Source: an uncultured Prevotella sp. (GTDB lineage: Bacteria; Bacteroidota; Bacteroidia; Bacteroidales; Bacteroidaceae). From it: a DNA stretch of 64,000 nt. Location: contig CAMVOS010000009.1 in assembly GCA_947169185.1 (NCBI GenBank), positions 1-64,000 of the forward strand. The letters run 5' to 3'. Below, in pieces: positions 33,410 through 41,450 of this stretch. A program made the position numbers and the translations under genes. Under the pieces are notes generated by a model. It saw only the letters and a program-made list of their open reading frames with translations, did no database searches and was not told the DNA's origin. The stretch's first letter is position 1, and every line of letters starts with the position of its first letter.

Positions 33410-35551
33410 ATGAAAAAGAAAATATATTCAGCGCTATATGCTCTTGCCATCCTGGGCATCAGCACCTCATGTGGTGATTACTTGGAAACGAAATCAGACT
33501 CTACCGTCGATGGAGATTTCGTTATGTCATCCCAGCAGAACGTCCGCTTAGCCATGAATGGTGCCTATGAAACATGGCGTGACTGCGCACAGAACAAAGT
33601 ATTCGGCGACGGACTGTGGTATGCTGCTGACATTCCAGGTTCCGACATTACCCGTCACCCAGAGAAATTCTCCAACCAACCAGGCCGTCACTGGGCAGAA
33701 TGTATGTATCAGAACGGCACATACGCCGGTCAATACGGTCTGTTGTCTTACCTCAAAGAGGATGACATCTTTGCCAGTCTTTACAAGGTCATTGCCGTTT
33801 CCAATGCCGTCATCGTACCCATTGAGGCTCGTGCCGACTACGAAAGCCTTATTAGCGGCAAACCCTCTGAACTGAGCCAGATGTATGGTGAGGCTATTGC
33901 CATGCGTGCTACGGCATATCGTGAGCTGATCAAGAACTTTGGCGACGTACCTTACGTCACACAGATTGGTCAGGCCGCAGAAGGTCTTGTCGGTCGTGAC
34001 TTCATCTACGAGAAGTGCCTTGCCGATCTTCAGAAGGTCGAGCCCGTCATGTATCCTGTCGGACAAGTTGTAGTCAATGGTGAGAAAGTCACTACCAAGA
34101 ACTTCTTCTCACAGACCTATGTCGACGGTCTTATTGGCCGTATGGCTCTTGAGGCTGGTGGCTATCAGACTCGTCGTGGCGATATTACCAGAACTAACCT
34201 TGAAGGTAACACCATCACATACGAGAAAAAGGGTAGCGAGAACAATGGCGCAACCTATGCACGTCGCAGTGACTGGCAGAAGTTCTATCAACTGGCCAAG
34301 ACCTATTTCAAGAAAGCACTGGGCGAGAACAAGGGCTCTGCTCAATTCCATCTCACAGACCCGCGTGCTGCCGAGGCCAATGGTCGTGTCTATGACAATC
34401 CCTATCAGTACTTCTTCCAGCAGATGATGGAGGCCGATGCTGCTTATGCTGACGAGTCTATCTATGAGTATCCAATGCAACAGGGTGGGGGTAACGACGG
34501 TCGTCCCTACTCATTCGGACGTCCCTCAAGCGGTGGTTCAAAAGCTGCATATCCCTGTAAGAGCTATGGTCAGGGACGTATCAATCCTGCTTTCTACTAC
34601 GGTGTCTTCGATCCTGCCGACAAGCGTCGTGACGTTGCTGTAACTGTAACAGGTTCTGACGGTAAGGGCTTCGAGAAACTCATCCCACTGGAGCCCAACT
34701 CAAAGGCTGACGGCGGTGGCCTCTCACTCAGCAAATGGGACGAGAACCGCCAGAAAAGACCTTGGGTTGAAGCTCAGCGTAAGTCGGGTATCAATGGTCC
34801 GTATATGCGTATGTCGGAAATGTATCTCGGCTATGCAGAGGCTTGTGCCGCATTGGGTGAGGACACTGAGGCACGCACCTACCTTGACCTCATCCGCAAC
34901 CGTGCCTTCGGTAGTGCTGCCAAGGCTAAGACAGATGCCTTTATCGCTAAGGAAGGCTCGCTGCTGAATGCCATCATTCAGGAACGCGGTTTCGAGTTTG
35001 CCGGCGAGGGTGACCGTCGATTCACACTGGTTCGTACCGGTCTTATGCCAGAGAAGATCAAGCTCATCAAGGACCTCACACTGGCCATGATTAACGGTCT
35101 GAAGAATGACGGCTATTACGATTTCGGCAATGGCAATGTCATCTCGCTGAAAGTCTGGACCAAGATGGTTGATGCCAAGAGCGAATACGGCTATCGTCTT
35201 ACTGCCCAGTGCCCGGAAGGCAAGGAGGACGACCCCGTGCTCTATCCTGGCTGGCGCGGACAGAACGACGCATGGGAAGAGTGGGGCTGCAAATACAGCA
35301 ACACGAAAACCAATTTGGCCATCAAGGGACTGTTCAAGAAGCTGACAGATGCTGAAATCGCAGACCTCGAAGCTGACGGATATACGGCACAGGCTTGGGG
35401 TTCAGACCTCGTAAAGAATGAAGATGAGTACTACAAGTACCTCTTCTATGACTACGATTACGACAAGGCTCCTATTTATCTATGGCCTTTCACGCCCCAG
35501 ATTCTTGCCACCGGTGGTTTCACTAACGGCTACGGATTCAAGAACGAATAA
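33410..35551 (+). CDS. SusD/RagB-like surface glycan-binding lipoprotein (pair 1)
   Basis: A 713-residue lipoprotein (MKKKIYSALYALAILGISTS, then Cys). The TPR-type core includes MYGEAIAMRATAYRELIKNF and GDVPYVTQIG, the diagnostic RA-AY-xLxxxFGDVPY motif. The C-terminal half holds YMRMSEMYLGYAEACAALGE and ERGFEFAGEGDRRFTLVRTG. It forms the lid of the SusC transporter and binds oligosaccharide at the cell surface. It is longer than the typical 500-600 residues. The operon ends in a strong terminator. Confidence 0.94.
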   Translation: MKKKIYSALYALAILGISTSCGDYLETKSDSTVDGDFVMSSQQNVRLAMNGAYETWRDCAQNKVFGDGLWYAADIPGSDITRHPEKFSNQPGRHWAECMYQNGTYAGQYGLLSYLKEDDIFASLYKVIAVSNAVIVPIEARADYESLISGKPSELSQMYGEAIAMRATAYRELIKNFGDVPYVTQIGQAAEGLVGRDFIYEKCLADLQKVEPVMYPVGQVVVNGEKVTTKNFFSQTYVDGLIGRMALEAGGYQTRRGDITRTNLEGNTITYEKKGSENNGATYARRSDWQKFYQLAKTYFKKALGENKGSAQFHLTDPRAAEANGRVYDNPYQYFFQQMMEADAAYADESIYEYPMQQGGGNDGRPYSFGRPSSGGSKAAYPCKSYGQGRINPAFYYGVFDPADKRRDVAVTVTGSDGKGFEKLIPLEPNSKADGGGLSLSKWDENRQKRPWVEAQRKSGINGPYMRMSEMYLGYAEACAALGEDTEARTYLDLIRNRAFGSAAKAKTDAFIAKEGSLLNAIIQERGFEFAGEGDRRFTLVRTGLMPEKIKLIKDLTLAMINGLKNDGYYDFGNGNVISLKVWTKMVDAKSEYGYRLTAQCPEGKEDDPVLYPGWRGQNDAWEEWGCKYSNTKTNLAIKGLFKKLTDAEIADLEADGYTAQAWGSDLVKNEDEYYKYLFYDYDYDKAPIYLWPFTPQILATGGFTNGYGFKNE

Positions 35552-35576
35552 TCCATAACCCCTACTCTATACACAG

Positions 35577-35614
35577 AACAGCGGAAAGTCCATGCGGCTC
35601 TCCGCTGTTTTTTT
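35577..35614 (+). terminator. Terminator of SusCD operon 1
   Basis: AACAGCGGA pairs with TCCGCTGTT, followed by TTTTTT. Confidence 0.85.
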
Positions 35615-35639
35615 ATGTTAGCCCCCTAGCAAGGATTTA

Positions 35640-35698
35640 TTCCCAACGTGGGAATGTTTTGTTCCCAGCCTGGGAATAATTTGTTCCCAGCGTGGGAA
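35640..35698. repeat. Array of three TTCCCA-n-TGGGAA palindromes, 22-bp period
   Basis: TTCCCAACGTGGGAA (35640), TTCCCAGCCTGGGAA (35662) and TTCCCAGCGTGGGAA (35684) are spaced exactly 22 bases apart by AT-rich linkers (TGTTTTG, TAATTTG). Further weaker palindromes (CAATAAG/CTTATTG; TTATTGAACAATAA) follow to about 35770. Pyrimidine repeats CCCTCCCGTCATCCCTCACG lie at about 35860-35897. The region 35615-35975 contains no supportable gene. Confidence 0.85.
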
Positions 35699-35975
35699 TC
35701 ATTTAGGTTACTCTTAATATTCAATAAGCAGCTCTTATTGGGAAATAATGACACCTTATTGAACAATAAATGGCACATATTGCAAAAAGTCCTCCATCTC
35801 TCCCCTCCAGACGCCAGAATTCCTTTAGACAAAGGGGTTCCGCGTTTTCAACCCTCCCATGATCCCTCCCGTCATCCCTCACGTCTTCTCTCCCGTCTTG
35901 TTTACCTTATTATATTATGGTGACAAAATTGGCATAAAAACCAGTAAAAAATCCACGAATTTTTAGGGGAAAAAC

Positions 35976-36007
35976 TTGCATGTCACAAAAAAATTTTGTA
36001 CCTTTGC
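35976..36007 (+). promoter_or_regulatory. Promoter of the VirE-like gene
   Basis: TTG at 35976-35978, 20 bases, then TACCTTTGC at 35999-36007. Confidence 0.8.
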
Positions 36008-36064
36008 ATCATACTAAGGAAAACGCCAGAAGGAAAAGGATTATACTTTAAATCTAGCAATATT

Positions 36065-37336
36065 ATGGAGAAGAGCAATCTTTTGCCTGTAGGGACTCTA
36101 GGAGCCTCTCAGGAAGGAACGCTTGTCATCGAGCAGTTCCTGATGGCGAACTACCGTTTCCGTCGAAACATTCTGAACGGAAAGGTTGAGTTTGCGGTTC
36201 TGCCTAAGGCTGACAACAAGGCTGAAGGCAATACTGTCGACACGTTCGACAGTCTCTCGAGCGCCTCTTTTGAGGCAGATTTGGATTACCGTCCGCTGAC
36301 GCCAGCAGCCCTGAACAGTATCGTGATTCGTGCCAAACGCGAACAGGTGCTGGAGAAGGGTAGTCCCAAGACGGAGATAACGGAGTATGTGCAGTCGGAG
36401 GAGGTGCCTGAACACAATCCTGTGCAGCAGCTTCTCAAGAACCTGCCTGCTTGGGACGGCCAGAACCACATTGCGAAGGTTTTCGGACGTCTGCCTGGCA
36501 TCACTTCTGAGCAGCTGAACTATCTGACCATCTGGTTGCGTTCGTCAGTGGCTCATTGGTTGCAGATGGACATGCTGCATGGGAATGAATGTGTACCTAC
36601 ATTCATCGGAGCTCAGGGTTGTGGCAAGACCACCTTTGTGCGTCGATTGTTGCCGCTGCATCTGCGTGAGTACTATCTGGACCACCTGAACCTGTCGAAC
36701 AAGTTTGATAAGGAGATGGCGCTGACCAACAACCTCTTCGTCAACCTCGATGAGTTGGATGCCATCCGTCCTTCGCAGCAGTCGTCGCTGAAGCAGACGC
36801 TGTCTGTCAGCAAGGTGAATGGTCGCCCCATCTTCGGACGAACTCAGGAGGATCGCCCTCGATTCGCGTCGTTCGTGGCCACTACCAACAACCGTCATCC
36901 GCTGAAGGATGTCACAGGATCGCGTCGATACATCTGCATCCTGATTCCTGACGGACAGCTCATCGACAACACGGGCGACATCGACTACGGTCAGCTTTAT
37001 GCGCAGGTGGTCTATGAATTGCAGGAGCAGAAGGCACCCTATTGGTTCAATAACGATGAGGTAGCCCGCATTCAGCAGCTGAATCAGGACTTCATGGAGA
37101 AGAAGGACCTTGGTGAGATGTTCGTCGCTTGTTTCCGTCAGCCCAATGAAGGTGAGGTGGTGAAGACGATGAACTGCGACCAGATGATTGGCATCATGCA
37201 GAAGGATTATCCTACGCTGGAGAACACCATTGGCAACAGGGTTCGTCTGGGCAAGACCATCTCTGCCCTTGGTTTCGAGCACAAGGAGCACTCGCATGTG
37301 GCCTATTACAAAGTGGTACCGCTTCGAGCAGCGTGA
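36065..37336 (+). CDS. VirE/VapE-like P-loop ATPase (DUF3874 type)
   Basis: A 423-residue protein. The N-terminal part has EQFLMANYRFRRNILNGKVE. Walker A FIGAQGCGKTTF lies at about 180-190. It is followed by NLFVNLDELDAI (Walker B), LKQTLSVSKVNGRPIFGRTQ and FVATTNNRHPLKDVTGSRRY, typical of superfamily-3-like VirE/VapE ATPases of phage and island origin, with a short C-terminal DUF3874-like segment. In Bacteroides such genes accompany the HU-like/smalltalk genes; here the two parts are 32 kb apart. It is shorter than the fused primase-VirE forms (700-800 residues), as no primase domain is present. It sits between the two SusCD pairs and is unrelated to pectin use. Confidence 0.85.
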   Translation: MEKSNLLPVGTLGASQEGTLVIEQFLMANYRFRRNILNGKVEFAVLPKADNKAEGNTVDTFDSLSSASFEADLDYRPLTPAALNSIVIRAKREQVLEKGSPKTEITEYVQSEEVPEHNPVQQLLKNLPAWDGQNHIAKVFGRLPGITSEQLNYLTIWLRSSVAHWLQMDMLHGNECVPTFIGAQGCGKTTFVRRLLPLHLREYYLDHLNLSNKFDKEMALTNNLFVNLDELDAIRPSQQSSLKQTLSVSKVNGRPIFGRTQEDRPRFASFVATTNNRHPLKDVTGSRRYICILIPDGQLIDNTGDIDYGQLYAQVVYELQEQKAPYWFNNDEVARIQQLNQDFMEKKDLGEMFVACFRQPNEGEVVKTMNCDQMIGIMQKDYPTLENTIGNRVRLGKTISALGFEHKEHSHVAYYKVVPLRAA

Positions 37337-37344
37337 GGGTCGAC

Positions 37345-37446
37345 GGTGGAGATATGGGAGAGATATGGGAGAGATCGGAAACATCTCTCCCGTGCTCAAA
37401 CCCCTTTATACAAAGGCTTTCCGTAAGATGACGGGAGAGATGAGAG
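37345..37446. repeat. GGGAGAGAT repeats downstream of the VirE-like gene
   Basis: GATATGGGAGA is repeated at 37350-37375, and ATCTCTCCCGT (37383-37393) pairs with ACGGGAGAGAT (37431-37441). The same 11-mer TCTCTCCCGTC occurs upstream of the gene at 35887-35897, so the gene is bracketed by inverted copies. Confidence 0.7.
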
Positions 37447-37477
37447 ATTTTTGTTTAATAACTAAAAAAATACGAAT

Positions 37478-37951
37478 ATGGAAGAAAAGATATTGACTTA
37501 CAAAGATGTTCCAATGGGCTATTCACTGTGCTTCAACGACGGATGCCCGAAGAAGGCGTGTTGCATGCACTATCAGGCCCAGTTGCTGTTGCCAAAAGAC
37601 CGTGTTGCCGGACCAGCCGTCTATCCTACCGCTTGGCAGGACGGCGAGTGCAAGTGTTTTCGTGAGAAGCGACTCGTGCAGAAAGCATGGGGCTTTACGC
37701 ATCTCTATGACCATGTGCCGCAAAGGGACAAACCAGAGGCTCGCCATTGTGTTCGTTCATTCTTCAGTGGCGGCAATGGCCCCTACTACCGAGTACACCA
37801 CGGAGAAAACATGCTCTCGCCAGAGCAGCAGGAAGAAATCATGAAGATTATCGCTAAGTATGGCAGCACCGAGGGCATCCGTTTCGACCACTATGTGATG
37901 GATTGGGACTTCGAATCGACACCATCGAAAAATCGCAAGGCGAGCAGGTAA
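37478..37951 (+). CDS. DUF6078 family protein
   Basis: A 157-residue cytosolic protein. The N-terminal half is Cys-rich: YSLCFNDGCPKKACCMHYQA and DGECKCFREK, suggesting a metal or Fe-S site. It continues with HCVRSFFSGGNGPYYRVHHG and LSPEQQEEIMKIIAKYGS. The pattern matches the DUF6078 family of Bacteroidales, often beside VirE-like genes. Function is unknown. It lies about 140 bases after the VirE-like gene without an obvious promoter, so it is probably in the same transcript. Confidence 0.75.
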   Translation: MEEKILTYKDVPMGYSLCFNDGCPKKACCMHYQAQLLLPKDRVAGPAVYPTAWQDGECKCFREKRLVQKAWGFTHLYDHVPQRDKPEARHCVRSFFSGGNGPYYRVHHGENMLSPEQQEEIMKIIAKYGSTEGIRFDHYVMDWDFESTPSKNRKASR

Positions 37952-37967
37952 CCAAATTGTTAAAATG

Positions 37968-37981
37968 CGTAATCGTTTACG
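37968..37981. promoter_or_regulatory. Operator-like palindrome (site E)
   Basis: CGTAATCGTTTACG has one mismatch to the perfect palindrome. It lies 43 bases upstream of the -7 box of the second SusC gene. Confidence 0.75.
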
Positions 37982-38001
37982 AAAAAAAGCTATATCAAAT
38001 C

Positions 38002-38033
38002 TTGGCGGTATTAATAATTCTTTGTATCTTTGC
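38002..38033 (+). promoter_or_regulatory. Promoter of the second SusC/SusD operon
   Basis: TTG at 38002-38004, 20 bases, then TATCTTTGC at 38025-38033. Confidence 0.8.
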
Positions 38034-38081
38034 ACGCAGAAAATATATATTTTTTGTTAAATTTAAAAAACTACTAATTTT

Positions 38082-41000
38082 ATGTCTGTTAAATTTAAGA
38101 GTATCTTTCGATCGACACTTTTATTGTGTCTGCTCTTAGTATGTGGTCAGGTTTCGGCCCAGACTACTGCTACGGGTACGGTCGTTGATGCCACTGGCGA
38201 AGCCGTCATTGGTGCGACCGTAGTTGAGAAGGGTGACCCCAAGAATGCTACAGTGACCGACTTCGACGGTAATTTCACGCTGAAGCTTCAGAAGGGTAAA
38301 ACTGTTGTGATATCCTACATTGGTATGGTGTCGCAAGAGGTTAATGCCGGCCCAAACATGAAAATCACGCTGCAGGACGACAATGCCGCCCTTGAGGAAG
38401 TGGTTGTTGTAGGTTACACCAGCAAGGCCCGTAAGGACCTGACCGGTTCTGTCGGTTCTATCAGCGGTGCGAAACTGGCCGTTGTACCAGTGACGTCAGC
38501 TGCTGTGGCCCTGCAAGGTAAGATTTCCGGTGTGCAGGTTACGACCGTCGACGGTCAGCCCGGTGCTGATGTTAACATCCGCGTACGTGGCGGCACGTCG
38601 GTGACCCAGGAGAACCACCCATTGTTCATTGTCGATGGCTTCCAGGTGGACAACATCAACGATATTCCTCCCACGGATATTGCCTCTATCGACGTTTTGA
38701 AGGACGCCTCCCTGACCGCCATCTATGGTGCAAAGGGTGGTAACGGTGTTGTGGTGGTCACCACAAAGAGTGCCAAGGAAGGTAAGGTCACCGTATCGTT
38801 CAATGGTAACCTGAATGTCAGCCACATTTCGAAGACACTTGACCTCATGAACGCCCAGCAGTTTGCCAACTACCAATATCAGTGGCACTCTTGTAATGGT
38901 ACACGTTCCAGCAACGGTAAGTTCTTCCGTTCAAACTTTGGTAACCCCTACGACCTTGACATGTACTCTACCCTGCCCTCTCACGACTGGCAGGACGAGG
39001 TAATGGGCGAGACACCTATCAACTACTCAACCAACGTTACTATTGGTGGTGGTACTGACAAGGTGAAGTTCAACCTCTCACTGACTCAGAGTGAAGACAA
39101 GGGTATTATCCTTGGTTCTGGCGTTCGCCGTACCAATATCAACTTCAAGACCAACGTACAAGTTACTAAGAATTTCTCTATCCAGTTCAACCCCAAATTC
39201 ACTTACCGTCGTGACGAGGGTGCAGGTGGTGAGCATGTTGGTACCGGTGGTATCATCGACGTGCTGAAGTATCGTCCTACCAACGGTCTGCGCGAGTTCG
39301 GATACATCGACCCCGCATACGCTGACCCCGCTGAAGAAGAACTCTTCCACTACACGAACCCAAAGAGTGATATCTCTATCAACCAACTCATCAAACACAG
39401 CTATACTTACACCAATGCTGTTGCTTTGGAATGGAAGCCCATCAAGGGACTCTTGCTGCGTTCAGAGGCTACACTCGGTCTGCAGTGGACTGACCAGAGC
39501 CGTTTCTATGGTGGATATACCAGCGAGGGCTCAAAGACCATTCACAAAAACCAGCCAGTCGCTACGCTGAATAACACTAAGCGTCTGAACTATGTATGGA
39601 CGAATACCGCTTCATACAATATGACACTGAAGGACGACCACAACCTGTCGTTCCTCCTCGGTCAGGAAATCTATGAATCACAGGTACGTAGCAACAGTGT
39701 TACCAATCACCTGTTCCCTGCTGCATTTACAGCATCAGAAGCATGGGACAACATGAACTTTGGTACACCATACGAGTCTACCTCTTCACTTTCTACACCC
39801 GACCGTACTGCTTCGTTCTTCGGACAGGCCAGCTACAACTACAAACACAAGTATCTGCTTTCTGCTACCATGCGTGCTGATGCTTCTACACGTTTCGCTC
39901 CTGGCTACCAGTGGGGTTACTTCCCCTCTATCTCTGGTGCATGGGTCATTTCTGAAGAGCCATTCATGAAGAATATTTCATGGATCAGCCAGTTGAAGCT
40001 TCGTGCTGCTATCGGTCTGGCAGGTAACAACCGTATTGCTGCCGACCTCTACCGTGAGCTTTATGCCATCAATTCTTCAGGTGGTCCTGGCTTTGGTGAA
40101 GTAACCAATTTGGGTGAGCAGTACTATGGCAACAACAGTGGCAGTCAGTTCTACAATAAGGAGATTAAGTGGGAGACTACCATCACCCGCAACTTGGCTG
40201 CAGATATCTCACTGTTCAACGGTCGTCTGACCATTACGCCTGAGATTTATTGGAATACAACTCGTGACTTGTTGTACAAGTCGAACCTGTTACAGGTAGG
40301 TTATGACAGCCAGATGCAGAATATCGGTCAGGTAACCAACAAGGGTGTCGAGCTCTCTATCAGTGGTGACATCCTTCAGGGTAAGGACTACGTACTTTCA
40401 GCCAATCTGACCTTCGGCCACAACAAGATGAAGGTTGACAAGCTGAATGGTACTGAGAACGAGCGTTGGGAAGAAGGCAAGCGTTGGAAGTCCAGCTACA
40501 AGGACTACCTCTTGCGTGTAGGCGACGAAGTGGGTCTGATCTACGGTTTCGTTTACGATGGCCTCTATCAGTTCGACGAGTTCTACTTCGACCCACAGAA
40601 CAACTATCAGGCTGTGCCCTGGGGTAGCAGTGCTGCCGACAATGGCACCAGTAACAACTGTGGACCTCGCGAGGACGGTTACATAACGATTATCAACGAT
40701 ATCTCCGGCTCTAGCAATAGCGGTATCGCCACGTTGCCTGGTAAGATTAAGTTCAAGGATCTGGATGGTGACGGCCGCATTACTGAGAACGACCGTACCG
40801 TCATCGGTAACACCAATCCTAAGTTCCAGGGTGGTTTTGGCCTGAGCGGTTCTTACAAGGACTTTGACTTTACCGCCAACTTCACCTATATGCTTGACTT
40901 CGATATCAACAATGCCACAGCATACGCTCTGTCGTCTTCAAACGGAAACAGCAAGAAGTTCTACAACGTGCTGTCCGACTTTGTTGATGGCTGGCAGTAC

Positions 41001-41405
41001 AATGATATCGACGGTAGCCTCACTGGTACAAAGGGTGATATCCTCTATAAGGCTTATTATTTGTCCGATCCTGTCAGCATCTATCAGCAGGCCAATGCTA
41101 ATCGTTCATTGTGGAATCCTACTGATGTCACAAAGAATGTGACTCATTCATATTTCATTGAAGACGGTTCATTCCTGCGCTGCTCTGACGTGACACTCGG
41201 TTACACACTGCCCAAGAAGCTGACACAGAAGGTTGGCGTTTCGAAAGCCCGTTTCTACGTGTCGGCCTCTAACCTCTTCATCATCACCAAGTATACGGGT
41301 TATGATCCTGAGGTGGACATCCAGACAGGTCTGACACCTGGTATGGACTACAACCGCTATCCACGTAGCCGTACCTTCACATTCGGTACTAACATCACTT
41401 TCTAA
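38082..41405 (+). CDS. SusC-like TonB-dependent outer-membrane transporter (pair 2)
   Basis: A 1107-residue protein with signal ending near GQVSAQ. It has a carboxypeptidase-like N-domain (GTVVDATGEAVIGATVVEKG), TonB-box-like ALEEVVVVGYT, plug motifs NIRVRGGTSVTQENHPLFIV and ASIDVLKDASLTAIYGAKGG, and a barrel ending SRTFTFGTNITF. It is clearly paralogous to pair 1 but divergent, so it probably takes a different pectic oligomer. SusD 2 follows after 45 bases. The leader carries operator site E. Confidence 0.95.
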   Translation: MSVKFKSIFRSTLLLCLLLVCGQVSAQTTATGTVVDATGEAVIGATVVEKGDPKNATVTDFDGNFTLKLQKGKTVVISYIGMVSQEVNAGPNMKITLQDDNAALEEVVVVGYTSKARKDLTGSVGSISGAKLAVVPVTSAAVALQGKISGVQVTTVDGQPGADVNIRVRGGTSVTQENHPLFIVDGFQVDNINDIPPTDIASIDVLKDASLTAIYGAKGGNGVVVVTTKSAKEGKVTVSFNGNLNVSHISKTLDLMNAQQFANYQYQWHSCNGTRSSNGKFFRSNFGNPYDLDMYSTLPSHDWQDEVMGETPINYSTNVTIGGGTDKVKFNLSLTQSEDKGIILGSGVRRTNINFKTNVQVTKNFSIQFNPKFTYRRDEGAGGEHVGTGGIIDVLKYRPTNGLREFGYIDPAYADPAEEELFHYTNPKSDISINQLIKHSYTYTNAVALEWKPIKGLLLRSEATLGLQWTDQSRFYGGYTSEGSKTIHKNQPVATLNNTKRLNYVWTNTASYNMTLKDDHNLSFLLGQEIYESQVRSNSVTNHLFPAAFTASEAWDNMNFGTPYESTSSLSTPDRTASFFGQASYNYKHKYLLSATMRADASTRFAPGYQWGYFPSISGAWVISEEPFMKNISWISQLKLRAAIGLAGNNRIAADLYRELYAINSSGGPGFGEVTNLGEQYYGNNSGSQFYNKEIKWETTITRNLAADISLFNGRLTITPEIYWNTTRDLLYKSNLLQVGYDSQMQNIGQVTNKGVELSISGDILQGKDYVLSANLTFGHNKMKVDKLNGTENERWEEGKRWKSSYKDYLLRVGDEVGLIYGFVYDGLYQFDEFYFDPQNNYQAVPWGSSAADNGTSNNCGPREDGYITIINDISGSSNSGIATLPGKIKFKDLDGDGRITENDRTVIGNTNPKFQGGFGLSGSYKDFDFTANFTYMLDFDINNATAYALSSSNGNSKKFYNVLSDFVDGWQYNDIDGSLTGTKGDILYKAYYLSDPVSIYQQANANRSLWNPTDVTKNVTHSYFIEDGSFLRCSDVTLGYTLPKKLTQKVGVSKARFYVSASNLFIITKYTGYDPEVDIQTGLTPGMDYNRYPRSRTFTFGTNITF

Positions 41406-41450
41406 AGGTAAAAATAATAGTGAAAAGTGAATAATAATAAGAATTATATT

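Noticed and set aside
35640..35698. CRISPR array from three palindromic repeats
   Set aside because: Spacing is 22 bases with 7-base AT linkers and no spacer-length unique sequence; no cas genes are present.
35552..38081. Insertion sequence or integrase-driven island around the VirE-like gene
   Set aside because: No transposase, integrase or terminal inverted repeat longer than 11 bases is visible; only bracketing short repeats are seen.
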